Below, one piece after another: positions 1 to 8,493 of a stretch of DNA of 64,000 nt. Within the stretch, counting starts at the first letter, position 1. Each line of letters begins with the position of its first letter. The stretch covers positions 62,001-126,000 of the forward strand of contig NZ_JAGPXN010000005.1 in assembly GCF_018070575.1 (NCBI RefSeq). Direction: 5' to 3'. Position numbers and translations under genes: made by a program. The notes under the pieces were generated by a model, which did no database searches, was not told the origin of the DNA, and worked only from the letters and a program-made list of their open reading frames with translations. Source of the DNA: Micromonospora sp. C31 (GTDB lineage Bacteria > Actinomycetota > Actinomycetes > Mycobacteriales > Micromonosporaceae).

Positions 1-1
1 C

Positions 2-1876
2 GGCACGGCCGGCGCCGACCCGGCCGCCGGGCTGGCGCCGGGGGTCCGCGCCGCCGTCCGGGCCCGGCTCGCCGCTGCCTCCGCCGCCGGCCTCGCGGTG
101 GTGGTCGGGCTGGTCGCGCTGCTCGGTCCGCTGCTCGCCGGCCAGGTCGACGGTCGGCCGGTGGATCCCCGGCGGTACGTCGAGCCGCCGCAGGTGGAGA
201 CCCTGGACGAGAACCCGCTCATCCGCATCTCCGGCTGGGCACTGAACCCGGGGCAGCAACTGCTCGACGTGCGCACGCGACGCTCGGGTCCGCCGGGTGC
301 CGTACCGGCCCCGGACCCGGGGGCGGACCCCGGGCCGGGCGCCGACGCACGCCCGGTGCCGATCCGGCTGGCGGTGCTCAGCGACTACGACGGGGTGACC
401 TGGCGGGTCGGCGCGACGTACCGCAACGCGGGGCGGATCCTGCCCGTGACGGCGCCGGCGGTCGACAGCACCGTGCAGACGGTACGGCAGGAGATCACCG
501 TCGCCGGGTTGAGCGGCCGGCTGCTGCCCGCCGTCGCCACCCCGCGCGAGGTCACCGGCGCGCGGGTCGCGTACGACCCCACGACCGGGACGCTGATCCG
601 GCCGGAGGGCCTGACCCCGGGGCTGCGCTACAGCGTGACCTCGGCGATGGAGACGCCGGACGCCAACCTGCTCGGCACGGCGGACGTGCCGGCCGGCGAG
701 GAGGTGGCCCGGCTGCTGCGGGTCGCCGACGGGATGCCCGATCCGCTGCGCCGCCTCGCCGCTCAGCTCGCCGAGTCCAACGGCGCCCCGTACGCGCGGG
801 CCACCGCCGTGGAACAGTTCCTCGCCGAGCACTACCGCCTCGTCGCGGACGCGCCGAGCGGGCACGCGTACCCGAACCTGAACTTCTTCCTCTTCGGCCC
901 CCGCAACGCCGGCGGCCAGCGGGGCACCTCCGAGCAGTTCGCGGCGGCGTTCGCCGTGCTGGGACGGCTGACCGGGCTGCCGACCCGGGTGGTGGTGGGC
1001 TTCCGCGCCGCCGGGGACGGTCCGGTGCGTGCCGGCGACGCGTACGCCTGGCCGGAGGTGCTCTTCGAGGGGCTGGGCTGGGTGCCGTTCGACCCGCTGC
1101 CCCGGCCCGACGAGGAGCCGCGCCCGGTGGAGGAGGACTTCCGTCCCGCGCCGGAGGATCCGCCCCCGTCGGAGGTGCCGGAGCCCACGGTCGAGCCGAC
1201 CGCGCCCCCCGAGCAGGAGGCAGCGCCGGGCGGGCCGGCCGACTCCGGACCGTCGACGGCGCTGCTGGTCGGCAGCGGGACGGGCGGCACCGCGCTGCTG
1301 GTCGTGGCCGCGCTGCTCACGCTGCTGCTGATGCGCCGGGCGCTGACCCGGACGCGGCTGGAGCGGGGCGACCCCGGCCAGCGGATCGCCGGCGCCTGGC
1401 GGGAGGTCACCGACGCGTTGCGGCTGGCCGGTCACCCGGTCGGCGGGGACCTCTCCGCCTCCGAGGTCGCCGTGCGGGCCCGCCGGGCCGTCGCCGACGC
1501 CCGCGCGCGGATGTCCGGGCACACCCCGACGGCGGCGGGCCCCTCCCCCGGCACCGCCGGCACGGGCCCGGAAGGCACCGGCCCGGAAGGCACCGCCGGC
1601 ACGGGCCCGGAAGGCGCCGGTCCGGAAGGCACCGGCCCGGAAGGCACCGGCATGGCGGGCAGCACGACGGGTGCCGTGGGCCTCGACGCGCGGGTGGACG
1701 AGTTGGCGGGGCTGCTCAACCGGACGGCGTTCGCGCCGGGCACGGCCACCGCAGAGCAGGCCGCGCGGGCCGTCACGACCGCCGGCGACTACGTCGGCGC
1801 GCTGCGCGCCGCCCGCCCCTGGTGGCGCCGGCTCCTCTGGTCCGTACGCCCCGGTCCGCTCCGCTGGCCCCGCTGA
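2..1876 (+). CDS. TgpA-type transglutaminase-like membrane protein, 5' end outside the window
   Basis: The reading frame is open from the first complete codon, so the N-terminal membrane part lies upstream. Visible from the left: a membrane segment around the Met codon at 98, a long extracytoplasmic part, a transglutaminase-core region (about 860-1100), a Pro/Glu-rich linker, one membrane helix (about 1255-1335) and a cytoplasmic tail. The core keeps the family layout (GTSEQFAAAF, then AYAWPEV, then VPFDP). However, the catalytic Cys is Ser (codon at 929) and the catalytic His is Tyr (codon at 1043), so ordinary transglutaminase activity is unlikely. Known of the family: such genes usually follow MoxR ATPase and DUF58 genes, which would lie left of this window. 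The tail carries a short pentapeptide repeat, listed separately. Confidence 0.85.
   Translation, partial: GTAGADPAAGLAPGVRAAVRARLAAASAAGLAVVVGLVALLGPLLAGQVDGRPVDPRRYVEPPQVETLDENPLIRISGWALNPGQQLLDVRTRRSGPPGAVPAPDPGADPGPGADARPVPIRLAVLSDYDGVTWRVGATYRNAGRILPVTAPAVDSTVQTVRQEITVAGLSGRLLPAVATPREVTGARVAYDPTTGTLIRPEGLTPGLRYSVTSAMETPDANLLGTADVPAGEEVARLLRVADGMPDPLRRLAAQLAESNGAPYARATAVEQFLAEHYRLVADAPSGHAYPNLNFFLFGPRNAGGQRGTSEQFAAAFAVLGRLTGLPTRVVVGFRAAGDGPVRAGDAYAWPEVLFEGLGWVPFDPLPRPDEEPRPVEEDFRPAPEDPPPSEVPEPTVEPTAPPEQEAAPGGPADSGPSTALLVGSGTGGTALLVVAALLTLLLMRRALTRTRLERGDPGQRIAGAWREVTDALRLAGHPVGGDLSASEVAVRARRAVADARARMSGHTPTAAGPSPGTAGTGPEGTGPEGTAGTGPEGAGPEGTGPEGTGMAGSTTGAVGLDARVDELAGLLNRTAFAPGTATAEQAARAVTTAGDYVGALRAARPWWRRLLWSVRPGPLRWPR
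1558..1652 (+). repeat. Tandem 15-bp repeat encoding TGPEG units
   Basis: About five near-identical 15-bp units encode the pentapeptide TGPEG/AGPEG in the cytoplasmic tail of the transglutaminase-like protein. Copies differ by one or a few bases, and one three-residue spacer interrupts the run. All differences keep the frame. Such repeats vary in copy number by slippage and probably form a disordered spacer. Confidence 0.8.
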
Positions 1877-1987
1877 ACCCCTCCGCGACGCGGCGCGATC
1901 CACCGCCGTCGCTGCCTCGGGTCCCGGCCCCAGCTGCGTCACCGTCGTGCGGTCGTCGCCCGTCAACCCGGGCCGCGAGTGGGATTT

Positions 1988-2038
1988 TGCACTCGCAGTG
2001 CACTTGTCTCGACGCCCCGGGCTGCTTAGCGTCGCACC
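1988..2038 (+). promoter_or_regulatory. Leaderless promoter with TGCACT inverted repeat
   Basis: A perfect 6-bp inverted repeat (TGCACT-CGC-AGTGCA, 1988-2002) ends 1 bp before a -35-like TTGTCT (2004-2009). A 17-bp spacer leads to TAGCGT (2027-2032), and the ATG of the next gene follows after six bases. The transcript would start at or next to the ATG, with no room for a ribosome binding site. The repeat is placed like an operator; the regulator is not evident in the window. Confidence 0.55.
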
Positions 2039-3106
2039 ATGCCTGCTTCCTGGACCTTCGCCGTGGCGCGTGACGACCTGAGCCGGACCACCCTCGTCGA
2101 GGGCACCACGCCCACCCTCGCCGACGGCGAGGCGCTGTTGCGGGTGGACCGCGTCGGCCTGACCGCCAACAACGTGACCTACGCGGTGCTCGGCGACTCG
2201 ATGCGGTACTGGCAGTTCTTCCCGCCCGGTCCCCGTGGGCTCGGGCCACAGTGGGGACTGCCGCCGCTGTGGGGCTTCGCCGAGGTGGTCGAGTCGACGG
2301 TCGCGGGGGTCACGGCGGGACAGCGGGTCTACGGCTACCTCCCGCCGGCGGGTCACCTGGTGATCCGGCCGGACCGGGTGGACGCCTCCGGTTTCCGCGA
2401 CGCGAGCGGGCACCGGGCCGACCTGCCCTCGCCGTACAACGTGTACCGGTCGACCACCGGCGACCCCGCGTACCGGCCCGGGCAGGAGGACCTGCTCGTG
2501 CTGTTCCGGCCGCTGTTCTTCACCTCCTTCATGCTGGCCGACCGGGTCGCCGACAACGACTTCTACGGGGCGGAGTCCCTGGTGGTGTCGTCGGCGTCCA
2601 GCAAGACCGCGTACGCCGCCGCCGTCGAACTGCACGGGCGCGGCCCGCGCCTGATCGGGCTCACCTCGCCCGGCAACCTCGAGTTCACCCGCTCCCTCGG
2701 CTGTTACGACGACGTCGTCCCGTACGACGACATCGACGCCCTCGACGCCGTACCGACCGTCTATCTCGACCTGTCCGGGGCACCCACCACCCGCGCGGCC
2801 CTGCGGCGGCGCCTCGGCGACCGGCTCGTACGCGACATCGCGGTCGGGCTCACCACGCAGATTCCGAACGCCGACGCCGCCGAGGAGGTGTTCTTCGCCC
2901 CGGTGCAGATGCGCAAGCGCCGCCAGGACTGGGGCCGTGAAGGGCTCGACCAGCGGTTCACCGACGCCTGGCAGCGGTTCACCGGGATCGTCGGCGGGTG
3001 GCTCGACGTCCGGACCGGAACCGGACCCGACGCGTTGGAGCGCGCCTGGCTGGAGGTCCTCGCCGGGCGCACGCCGCCGCGCGTGGGTCAGATCGTCCAA
3101 CTGTGA
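2039..3106 (+). CDS. DUF2855 family protein
   Basis: A 355-residue protein matching the DUF2855 family in length and sequence style. The N-terminal half resembles the GroES-like part of medium-chain dehydrogenases (GEALLRVDRVGLTANNVTYA), and a later segment (SLVVSSASSKTAYAAA) sits where the cofactor domain would be. The family is uncharacterised; an alcohol-dehydrogenase-like fold is inferred from these motifs. The ATG is preceded at six bases by a TANNNT -10 box, suggesting a leaderless transcript under the TGCACT inverted repeat upstream. The neighbours are unrelated, so context gives no function. Confidence 0.85.
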   Translation: MPASWTFAVARDDLSRTTLVEGTTPTLADGEALLRVDRVGLTANNVTYAVLGDSMRYWQFFPPGPRGLGPQWGLPPLWGFAEVVESTVAGVTAGQRVYGYLPPAGHLVIRPDRVDASGFRDASGHRADLPSPYNVYRSTTGDPAYRPGQEDLLVLFRPLFFTSFMLADRVADNDFYGAESLVVSSASSKTAYAAAVELHGRGPRLIGLTSPGNLEFTRSLGCYDDVVPYDDIDALDAVPTVYLDLSGAPTTRAALRRRLGDRLVRDIAVGLTTQIPNADAAEEVFFAPVQMRKRRQDWGREGLDQRFTDAWQRFTGIVGGWLDVRTGTGPDALERAWLEVLAGRTPPRVGQIVQL

Positions 3107-3164
3107 ACGGTGGCCCGGCTATGACTCCCCGCCGAGCGGACGCCGCACCACGGCCGGGGTGGCT

Positions 3165-3797
3165 TCAGTCGTCTCTACCGGGCGCGCTCATGTCCCCCGT
3201 CCCGGGGGTGCCGTCGGCGAGCCCGTAGCGCAGGTGGACGGTGCCCTTCGGACTGGCTACCGGCGGTTCGAGGAGAGTGACGTTCGAGGGCACCGCGCCA
3301 CCGTCGAACACCTTCTTGCCGACGCCGAGCACGATCGGGTGCACCCAGAGGTCGAGCCGGTCGAAGAGTTGCTCGCGCAGGAGGGTCTGTACCAGGTTCA
3401 GGCTCCCGACGACCTTCACGTGCTCGTGCCGGTCACGGATCTCGCGCATCGAGCCGGCCAGATCCGGGCCGAGCTGCGTGGACCCGGCCCACGAGAGGTC
3501 GGGCCGGCCACGGGAGGCCACGTACTTCGGGACACTGTTGAAGAGCGTGGCGATCTCGTTCTCCTCGCCGCCCTCCTGGTGAGGCCAGTACGCGGCGAAG
3601 ATGTCGTACGTGCGTCGGCCGAGCAGGAGGGCGTCCGTGCCCTCGTACGCGGCACTGACCTGCGCCCCGGTGACCTCGTCCAGCAGGGGCGCCTGCCAGC
3701 CACCGAACGGGAACCCCACCGGGTCCTCGTCGGGGCTGCCGGGCGACTGCCCGACGAGGTCGAGGGTTGCGAACAGCTCGATGTGGATGAGACCCAT
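3165..3797 (-). CDS. Dihydrofolate reductase family (RibD C-terminal-like) protein
   Basis: A 210-residue protein of the stand-alone RibD C-terminal/DHFR-like family, which covers NAD(P)H-dependent reductases of mostly unknown substrate. It starts MGLIHIELFATLDLVGQ, as these proteins typically do, and keeps LLLGRRTYDIFAAYWP and the nucleotide-binding VVGSLNLVQTLL. I chose the ATG at 3797 because GGGAG lies just upstream and homologues begin there. The frame stays open further upstream (to 3914), but that extension has no family resemblance. It is convergent with the DUF2855 gene. Confidence 0.85.
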   Translation of the reverse strand: MGLIHIELFATLDLVGQSPGSPDEDPVGFPFGGWQAPLLDEVTGAQVSAAYEGTDALLLGRRTYDIFAAYWPHQEGGEENEIATLFNSVPKYVASRGRPDLSWAGSTQLGPDLAGSMREIRDRHEHVKVVGSLNLVQTLLREQLFDRLDLWVHPIVLGVGKKVFDGGAVPSNVTLLEPPVASPKGTVHLRYGLADGTPGTGDMSAPGRDD

Positions 3798-4027
3798 GCC
3801 TGACTCCCGGAGAGTTGATCGTCCCGGCCGGTAGGTCGACCTGCCGGCGTCGGCGGGCTCCCACGCCACCAGGCGGGGACGCCGCACCGGCACTGCCCGC
3901 TCACGATAGATCACAGGATGCGTTGAAAACGGGTAGCTGCGCTGCGTCCAGCGTCACCGACGGACACCGGCGCGGTCCTCGGCCGCGCGTACGCCAGGTC
4001 GGCCACCTCGTCGGGCGGCTCGTGGCG

Positions 4028-4819
4028 CTAGGCCCGCAGGCGGCGGACGAGTTTGCGCAGCCCGGACTGCCAGCCGTCGGGGTCCTCCGCCCTGCGGAGG
4101 GCGTAGCCGGCGACCTCGGCGTGCGGAAGGATCAGGAAGCGCTCCTCGGCGAGGCCGGCGACCGCCGAGTCGGCGACCTGGTCCGCGGTGAGCACCGGGC
4201 CGGAGGCGGCCACGACGCGGGCGCCCAGGTGCCCGGCGGCCAGCCCGTCGGCGAGCATGGGCGTGTCCACGCCCTGCGGGCACAGCGCACTGATCCGGAC
4301 GCCCTGGTCGCGGTAGGTGACCGAGAGCCACTCGGCGAAGCCGACGGCGGCGTGCTTGGTCGTGGCGTACGGGGCGTCGCCGACCGAGGTCAGCACGCCC
4401 GCCGCCGAACAGGTGTGCAGCAGGTAGCCGCTGCCCCGGGCGAGCATCGCCGGCAGCACCGCGCGGGCCGCGTAGACGTGGGAGAGCACGTTGACCCGCC
4501 AGGCGCGGTCCCAGCCGGCGTCGTCGACCTCCATGCCGCCGCCGGAGGTGACGCCCGCGTTCGCGCAGAACAGGTCGATGCGCCCGTACCGCTGCTCGGT
4601 GTCGGCGACCAGCGCGCGGACCTGCTCCTCGTCGGTCACGTCCAGCCCGACGGCGTGGGCGAGCGGGCCGAGGCCGTCGGCCACCGCGCGGGCCGCGTCG
4701 GCGTCGAGGTCGGCCACCACCACGGCGGCGGCGCCCTCGGCGGCGAAGCGGCGGGCCAGGGCGGAGCCGATGCCGCCGGCCCCACCGGTGATCACCACCA
4801 CCCGGTCGGTCAGGTTCAT
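4028..4819 (-). CDS. SDR family NAD(P)-dependent oxidoreductase
   Basis: A classical short-chain dehydrogenase of 263 residues. The glycine-rich cofactor motif TGGAGGIG spans residues 10-17, the NAG motif is intact (CANAGVTSG), and the catalytic YxxxK is Y151-K155. The ATG at 4819 overlaps the stop of the upstream flavin oxidoreductase gene by four bases (ATGA), so the two are probably translationally coupled. The pairing suggests a joint oxidative route for a small molecule; the substrate cannot be read from the sequence. Confidence 0.9.
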   Translation of the reverse strand: MNLTDRVVVITGGAGGIGSALARRFAAEGAAAVVVADLDADAARAVADGLGPLAHAVGLDVTDEEQVRALVADTEQRYGRIDLFCANAGVTSGGGMEVDDAGWDRAWRVNVLSHVYAARAVLPAMLARGSGYLLHTCSAAGVLTSVGDAPYATTKHAAVGFAEWLSVTYRDQGVRISALCPQGVDTPMLADGLAAGHLGARVVAASGPVLTADQVADSAVAGLAEERFLILPHAEVAGYALRRAEDPDGWQSGLRKLVRRLRA

Positions 4820-5808
4820 CGCGACCCACCCACTCCCAGGCGCGTGATCAGGTCGCCCAGCGCCGCCGCGCCGCCGGCGGCGAGTTCGGGGGTGGGCAGC
4901 AGGGCCAGCACCGGCACGTCGACGCCGGCGTCGGCGTAACGGCGGACCTGCTCGCGGCAGTGCTCCGGCGCGCCGTGCAGCACCAGCGTGTCGACCACCT
5001 CGTCGGGGACCGCCGCGCCCGCGCCGCGCCGGTCCCCGGCGGCCCAGGCCCGCCACATGGGCCCGAGCACCTCCTCCCGGCCCAGCCAGCGATGGAACTC
5101 GGCGTACGCGGGGACGGTGAGGTAGCTGGTGATCAGCCGGCGGCCCAGGGCGCGGGCGTGCGCGGCGTCCTCGGTCGGGCAGACGAAGATCCGGGCAGCC
5201 ACCTCGAAGCCGGGGCGGCGCTCCCCCACCTCGGCGAGCGCCCGGGGCACGTCGGCGGCGGCGAGCCAGTTGAGGATGACGCCGTCGGCCTCGGCCCCGG
5301 CCAGCCGCAGCATGCCCGGGCGGAGCGCGGCGAGCAGCAGCGGCGGCGGCACGGCGGGCCTGCGGTCCAGCGTGAAGCGGCGCACGGCGAAGGTGTCGTA
5401 CTCCTCGTCCACGGTCGCCCCGGCCAGCGCCGCGCGCAGGAACCGCAGCACGTCGCGGGTGCGCCGGAACGGTTCGTCGAACGGCACCGCGTTCCAGTTG
5501 CGCACGACGACCGGCGAGGACGCGCCGATGCCGAGCGCGAAGCGGCCGGGGGCGGCGTCGGCGAGCGCCGCCGCGCTCATCGCCAGCAGACCCGGGCCCC
5601 GGGTGAAGACCGGCGTGATCGCCGTGCCCAGGCGCAGCCGGGGCTGCCAGGCGGCGGCGAGCGCCAGCGGGGTGAACGCGTCGGCCCCGTTGACCTCGGA
5701 GGACCACACGTCGGTGAAGCCGGCCCGGTCGAGGGCCGCGTAGACCGCGGCGTGCTCGGCGAGCGGGATGCCGTCCAGCGGCACGGTCATGCCCCATCGC
5801 GTCGTCAT
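4816..5808 (-). CDS. LLM class flavin-dependent oxidoreductase
   Basis: A 330-residue luciferase-like monooxygenase of the F420/FMN type. Recognisable parts are the N-terminal strand ending TDVWSSEV, the central LRLGTAITPVFTRGP and GRFALGIGASSP segments, and the C-terminal tail of the family. The ATG at 5808 gives MTTRWGMTVPLDG; a second ATG six codons in is also possible. The gene ends inside the start of the SDR gene, forming a two-gene operon. Flavin or F420 use is a family inference. Confidence 0.88.
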   Translation of the reverse strand: MTTRWGMTVPLDGIPLAEHAAVYAALDRAGFTDVWSSEVNGADAFTPLALAAAWQPRLRLGTAITPVFTRGPGLLAMSAAALADAAPGRFALGIGASSPVVVRNWNAVPFDEPFRRTRDVLRFLRAALAGATVDEEYDTFAVRRFTLDRRPAVPPPLLLAALRPGMLRLAGAEADGVILNWLAAADVPRALAEVGERRPGFEVAARIFVCPTEDAAHARALGRRLITSYLTVPAYAEFHRWLGREEVLGPMWRAWAAGDRRGAGAAVPDEVVDTLVLHGAPEHCREQVRRYADAGVDVPVLALLPTPELAAGGAAALGDLITRLGVGGSR

Positions 5809-5904
5809 CGGTCGATGGTGCCCGTTCGCCGTGCCGCAGAGCAAGATCCCGTCGAGGATCCCACACCCGCCGGCTCGCGGGGACTCGTACGCAGCGGTGG
5901 GAGC

Positions 5905-5916
5905 TAGTCTCCGTGC
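5905..5916 (+). promoter_or_regulatory. -10 box of leaderless DUF1028 gene
   Basis: TAGTCT (5905-5910) followed by six bases and the GTG start at 5917. No ribosome binding site fits, so translation probably begins at the transcript 5' end. The -35 region is weak. Confidence 0.4.
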
Positions 5917-6801
5917 GTGACCTTCTCGCTCGTCGCCCGCTCCGCCGACGGCCGCCGCCACGGCGTCGTCGTGGCCAGCCGGTTCCTGGCCGCCGGCGCG
6001 CTGGTTCCGGCCGCCGAGGCCGAGGTGGGCGCGCTCGCCACCCAGGCGCACGTCAACCTCGCCTACCGCCCGCAGGGGCTGGCGCTGCTGCGCACCGGGG
6101 TGGCCGCGGCCGACGTGGTGGCCGGGCTGGTCGCCGCCGACCCGGACCGGGACCATCGCCAGCTCGGCGTGGTCGCCGCCACCGGCGCCGGCGCGAACTG
6201 GACCGGTCCCGCCTGCCACCCCTGGGCCGGCGGCCAGGCCGGGGACGGCTGGGCGGCGCAGGGCAACATCCTGGCCGGTCCGCAGGTGATCGACGCGGTC
6301 CGCGACGCCTGGCTGGGCGGGGGCGCGCTGCCGTTTCCCGACCGGCTGCTGGCCGCGCTGCGCGCCGGGGACCAGGCCGGTGGCGACCGGCGTGGCCGGC
6401 AGAGCGCCGGGCTGCTCGTGGTCGAGCACGGCGGCGGCTACGACGGCACCGGCGACGTCCTGGTCGACCTGCGGGTCGACGACCACCCCGACCCGGTGAC
6501 CGAGCTGGGTCGGCTGCTCGCGGTGCACACCCTGCTCTTCAGCCGGCCCGACCCGGCCACCCTGCTCGACCTGACGGGCGCGGTCGCCGCCGAGGTCGGC
6601 GCGCTGCTGGCCGCGCTCGGCCACCCGGTCGACCCGGCGCGGCCGGAGGAGGCGCTCTTCTCCTGGGCGGGCCTGGAGAACCTGGAGGAACGGCTGGTGC
6701 CCGGCCGGATCGACCCGGTCGTGCTGGACCACCTGCGCAGGGCCGCCCCGCACGTGCCGGCCCCGCGCCCGGAGGCCGACCCCCTCGCCGCCGACGCCTG
6801 A
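5917..6801 (+). CDS. DUF1028 domain-containing protein (Ntn-hydrolase-like)
   Basis: A 294-residue protein starting MTFSLVARSADG, the hallmark start of DUF1028. Internal family signatures include GALATQAHVNLAYRPQGL and QGNILAG. DUF1028 proteins adopt an N-terminal-nucleophile hydrolase-like fold, where Thr2 would be the candidate nucleophile; substrates are not established. The C-terminal third (about 190-294) is the peptidoglycan-binding-like extension common in actinobacteria. The GTG start is supported by conservation of the TFS N terminus and by a leaderless-type -10 box. It is divergent from the LLM oxidoreductase. Confidence 0.85.
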   Translation: MTFSLVARSADGRRHGVVVASRFLAAGALVPAAEAEVGALATQAHVNLAYRPQGLALLRTGVAAADVVAGLVAADPDRDHRQLGVVAATGAGANWTGPACHPWAGGQAGDGWAAQGNILAGPQVIDAVRDAWLGGGALPFPDRLLAALRAGDQAGGDRRGRQSAGLLVVEHGGGYDGTGDVLVDLRVDDHPDPVTELGRLLAVHTLLFSRPDPATLLDLTGAVAAEVGALLAALGHPVDPARPEEALFSWAGLENLEERLVPGRIDPVVLDHLRRAAPHVPAPRPEADPLAADA

Positions 6802-6817
6802 AGCGTCCTGCCCCGGG

Positions 6818-7504
6818 TCAGGCGCCGAAGGAGAGCCGGCGGAAGCCGGCAGCGTCGACGACGGCCCGCTCGCGGTCGGTGAGGGCGGCCCGGCCGGTCG
6901 CCTTGCGGATCAGCGCGAGCCGGTCCCAGCCCAGTGCGGGCGGGACCGGCCGCCCGCCGGTGAGCAGGTCGGCGACGACCTCCGCCGCGGCGGGCGTCAG
7001 CCACGGCCGCCGCCCGAGCGCCGCCGCCAGGTCCAGGCCGTGCACGCCGACCTCCACCACGCGGGTACGCAGGAACTCGCCCAGTTCCATCGCGTCGCCG
7101 TGCCGGGTGCGTACCACCCGATCCGGCGGTGCGGCGTCGACGGCGTGCAGGGCGGCCCGCCAGGCCCGGTCGAAGTCGGCCACCAGCGCCGGACCGTCGG
7201 TTTCCCGGGCCTCCCGCCGGCCGGCGGCGACGCGGGCGGCGTCCACGGGCGCGGTGAACTTGGCGGCGCCGAAGTAGCCCGCGGCGTCGACCCGCGCGCG
7301 GGGCGGGGCGGGCGCGGCGAGCATGTCGACCAGCCGGCCCGCGCCGCTGCGCACGTGGGCCAGCAGTTCGCCTACGGTCCACGGCCGGCAGGCGGTCGGG
7401 CGGTCGAGATCGGTCTCGTCGACGCCGCGCAGCACCTCGCCCAACCGCTCGCACTCGTCGCGGAAAGCCGTCCGTACGCTCCCGATCGCTTCGATGGTGG
7501 GCAC
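6818..7504 (-). CDS. Maleylpyruvate isomerase N-terminal (DinB-fold) family protein
   Basis: A 228-residue protein of the mycothiol-dependent maleylpyruvate isomerase/DinB-like family. The N-terminal helix bundle carries LDRPTACRPWTVGELLAHV, and the later VVEVGVHGLDLAAALG supplies family histidine positions. Members bind a metal through a His triad and often use mycothiol. The GTG at 7504 is chosen because the preceding frame lacks resemblance; its ribosome site is weak (GGCGGCAG). It lies 17 bp after the PAP2 stop and is probably co-transcribed. Confidence 0.8.
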   Translation of the reverse strand: MPTIEAIGSVRTAFRDECERLGEVLRGVDETDLDRPTACRPWTVGELLAHVRSGAGRLVDMLAAPAPPRARVDAAGYFGAAKFTAPVDAARVAAGRREARETDGPALVADFDRAWRAALHAVDAAPPDRVVRTRHGDAMELGEFLRTRVVEVGVHGLDLAAALGRRPWLTPAAAEVVADLLTGGRPVPPALGWDRLALIRKATGRAALTDRERAVVDAAGFRRLSFGA

Positions 7505-7521
7505 CTGCCGCCGTTGCGGGC

Positions 7522-8403
7522 TCAGCCCTTGACCCGGGGCACCAGCCGGTGCACGGCGGTGAGCACCAGCGCCATCACCACGCCCATCGTGCCGGCGATC
7601 CCGGCGGCGCTGCCGGCGTACCCGACGAGGAGCGGCCGGCGTGCCAGCTCGCTGGGCGGGGTGCCGCGCAGGTCGACCAGCCAGGCCAGGGCGAATCCGC
7701 AGGCCACCATCGCCAGGACGCCGCCGACGCCGAGCACCGTCGCGGCGACCCGGTGGGCGTCGGCCGACTCCACCTGCGCCTGTTCGCGCTGGGTGATCAG
7801 CAGCACCAGCCCGGCCAGCGCCGCCCAGACCCCGACGACCAGGAACGCGGCCACCGCGTCGCTGGGGCGGTGCCAGCCGGCGGAGAGGGTGGCGACCCCG
7901 GCGATCGCGGCGTAGCCGGCGCCGAGGAACGCGCCGAAGACCCGTACCTTGCGGGGCAGGACGAGCACCAGGGCCACCGCGACCGACGCGGCGACCGTGG
8001 CGTGGCCGCTGGGCAGGCTGTTGCCGGCGTAGATCCGTTCGGGGTCGATGCCGAAGTCGGGCCGGGCCAGGCCGTACTTGAGCAGCTGGGTGGTGGCGTT
8101 GGCGCCGGCGATCAGCAGGGTGGCCGTGACGGCCAGGGCGACCCGGCCCCGGATCAGGGCGATGAAGCCGATCACGGCGGTCGCCGCCAGCAGCGAGACG
8201 ACGGACATGGCGTTGAGGATCCGGTCCACCGGGTCCTCGATGTGGTCCTGCCCGATCCGGTTGCCGGTCAGGGCGACGGTGTCGACCCACTGGCCGATCT
8301 CGACGTGCACGGCGACCCGCCACGCCGCGAGGAAGGCCGCCGCCTGGACGATCGCCAGGACGACCAACCAGACCGCGGTCCAACCCCTCGGCGTCGCTCG
8401 CAC
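7522..8403 (-). CDS. PAP2-family membrane phosphatase
   Basis: A multi-spanning phosphatidic-acid-phosphatase-2 protein of about 293 residues. All three active-site motifs are visible: KYGLARP, SLPSGHATV with the catalytic His, and SAGWHRPSDAV with the nucleophilic His. Five to six hydrophobic helices surround them. The predicted role is dephosphorylation of a lipid or isoprenoid phosphate at the membrane. Two GTG codons compete (8409 and 8403). I prefer 8403 because TACGGT lies exactly six bases upstream, matching the leaderless pattern elsewhere in the window. A DUF3159 membrane protein is divergent. Confidence 0.88.
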   Translation of the reverse strand: MRATPRGWTAVWLVVLAIVQAAAFLAAWRVAVHVEIGQWVDTVALTGNRIGQDHIEDPVDRILNAMSVVSLLAATAVIGFIALIRGRVALAVTATLLIAGANATTQLLKYGLARPDFGIDPERIYAGNSLPSGHATVAASVAVALVLVLPRKVRVFGAFLGAGYAAIAGVATLSAGWHRPSDAVAAFLVVGVWAALAGLVLLITQREQAQVESADAHRVAATVLGVGGVLAMVACGFALAWLVDLRGTPPSELARRPLLVGYAGSAAGIAGTMGVVMALVLTAVHRLVPRVKG

Positions 8404-8493
8404 CCGCACACCGTAGCGGCAGGCGCACCCCCGTCGGCGGGTGGCCTGCTGGTCGGGGACGGCTAGGTTGGTGGCGGACGTGAGGAGGGTGCG

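Noticed and set aside
1558..1652. CRISPR-like short repeats
   Set aside because: The units are 15 bp, directly adjacent and in frame within a gene, with no spacers; this is a coding tandem repeat.
1981..2003. CIRCE-type heat-shock element
   Set aside because: The repeat shares GCACTC with CIRCE, but the spacing and the second arm do not fit TTAGCACTC-N9-GAGTGCTAA, and the gene is not a chaperone.
4816..6753. 645-residue version of the LLM oxidoreductase
   Set aside because: The upstream 315 codons are antisense to the DUF1028 gene and have no homology-like features.
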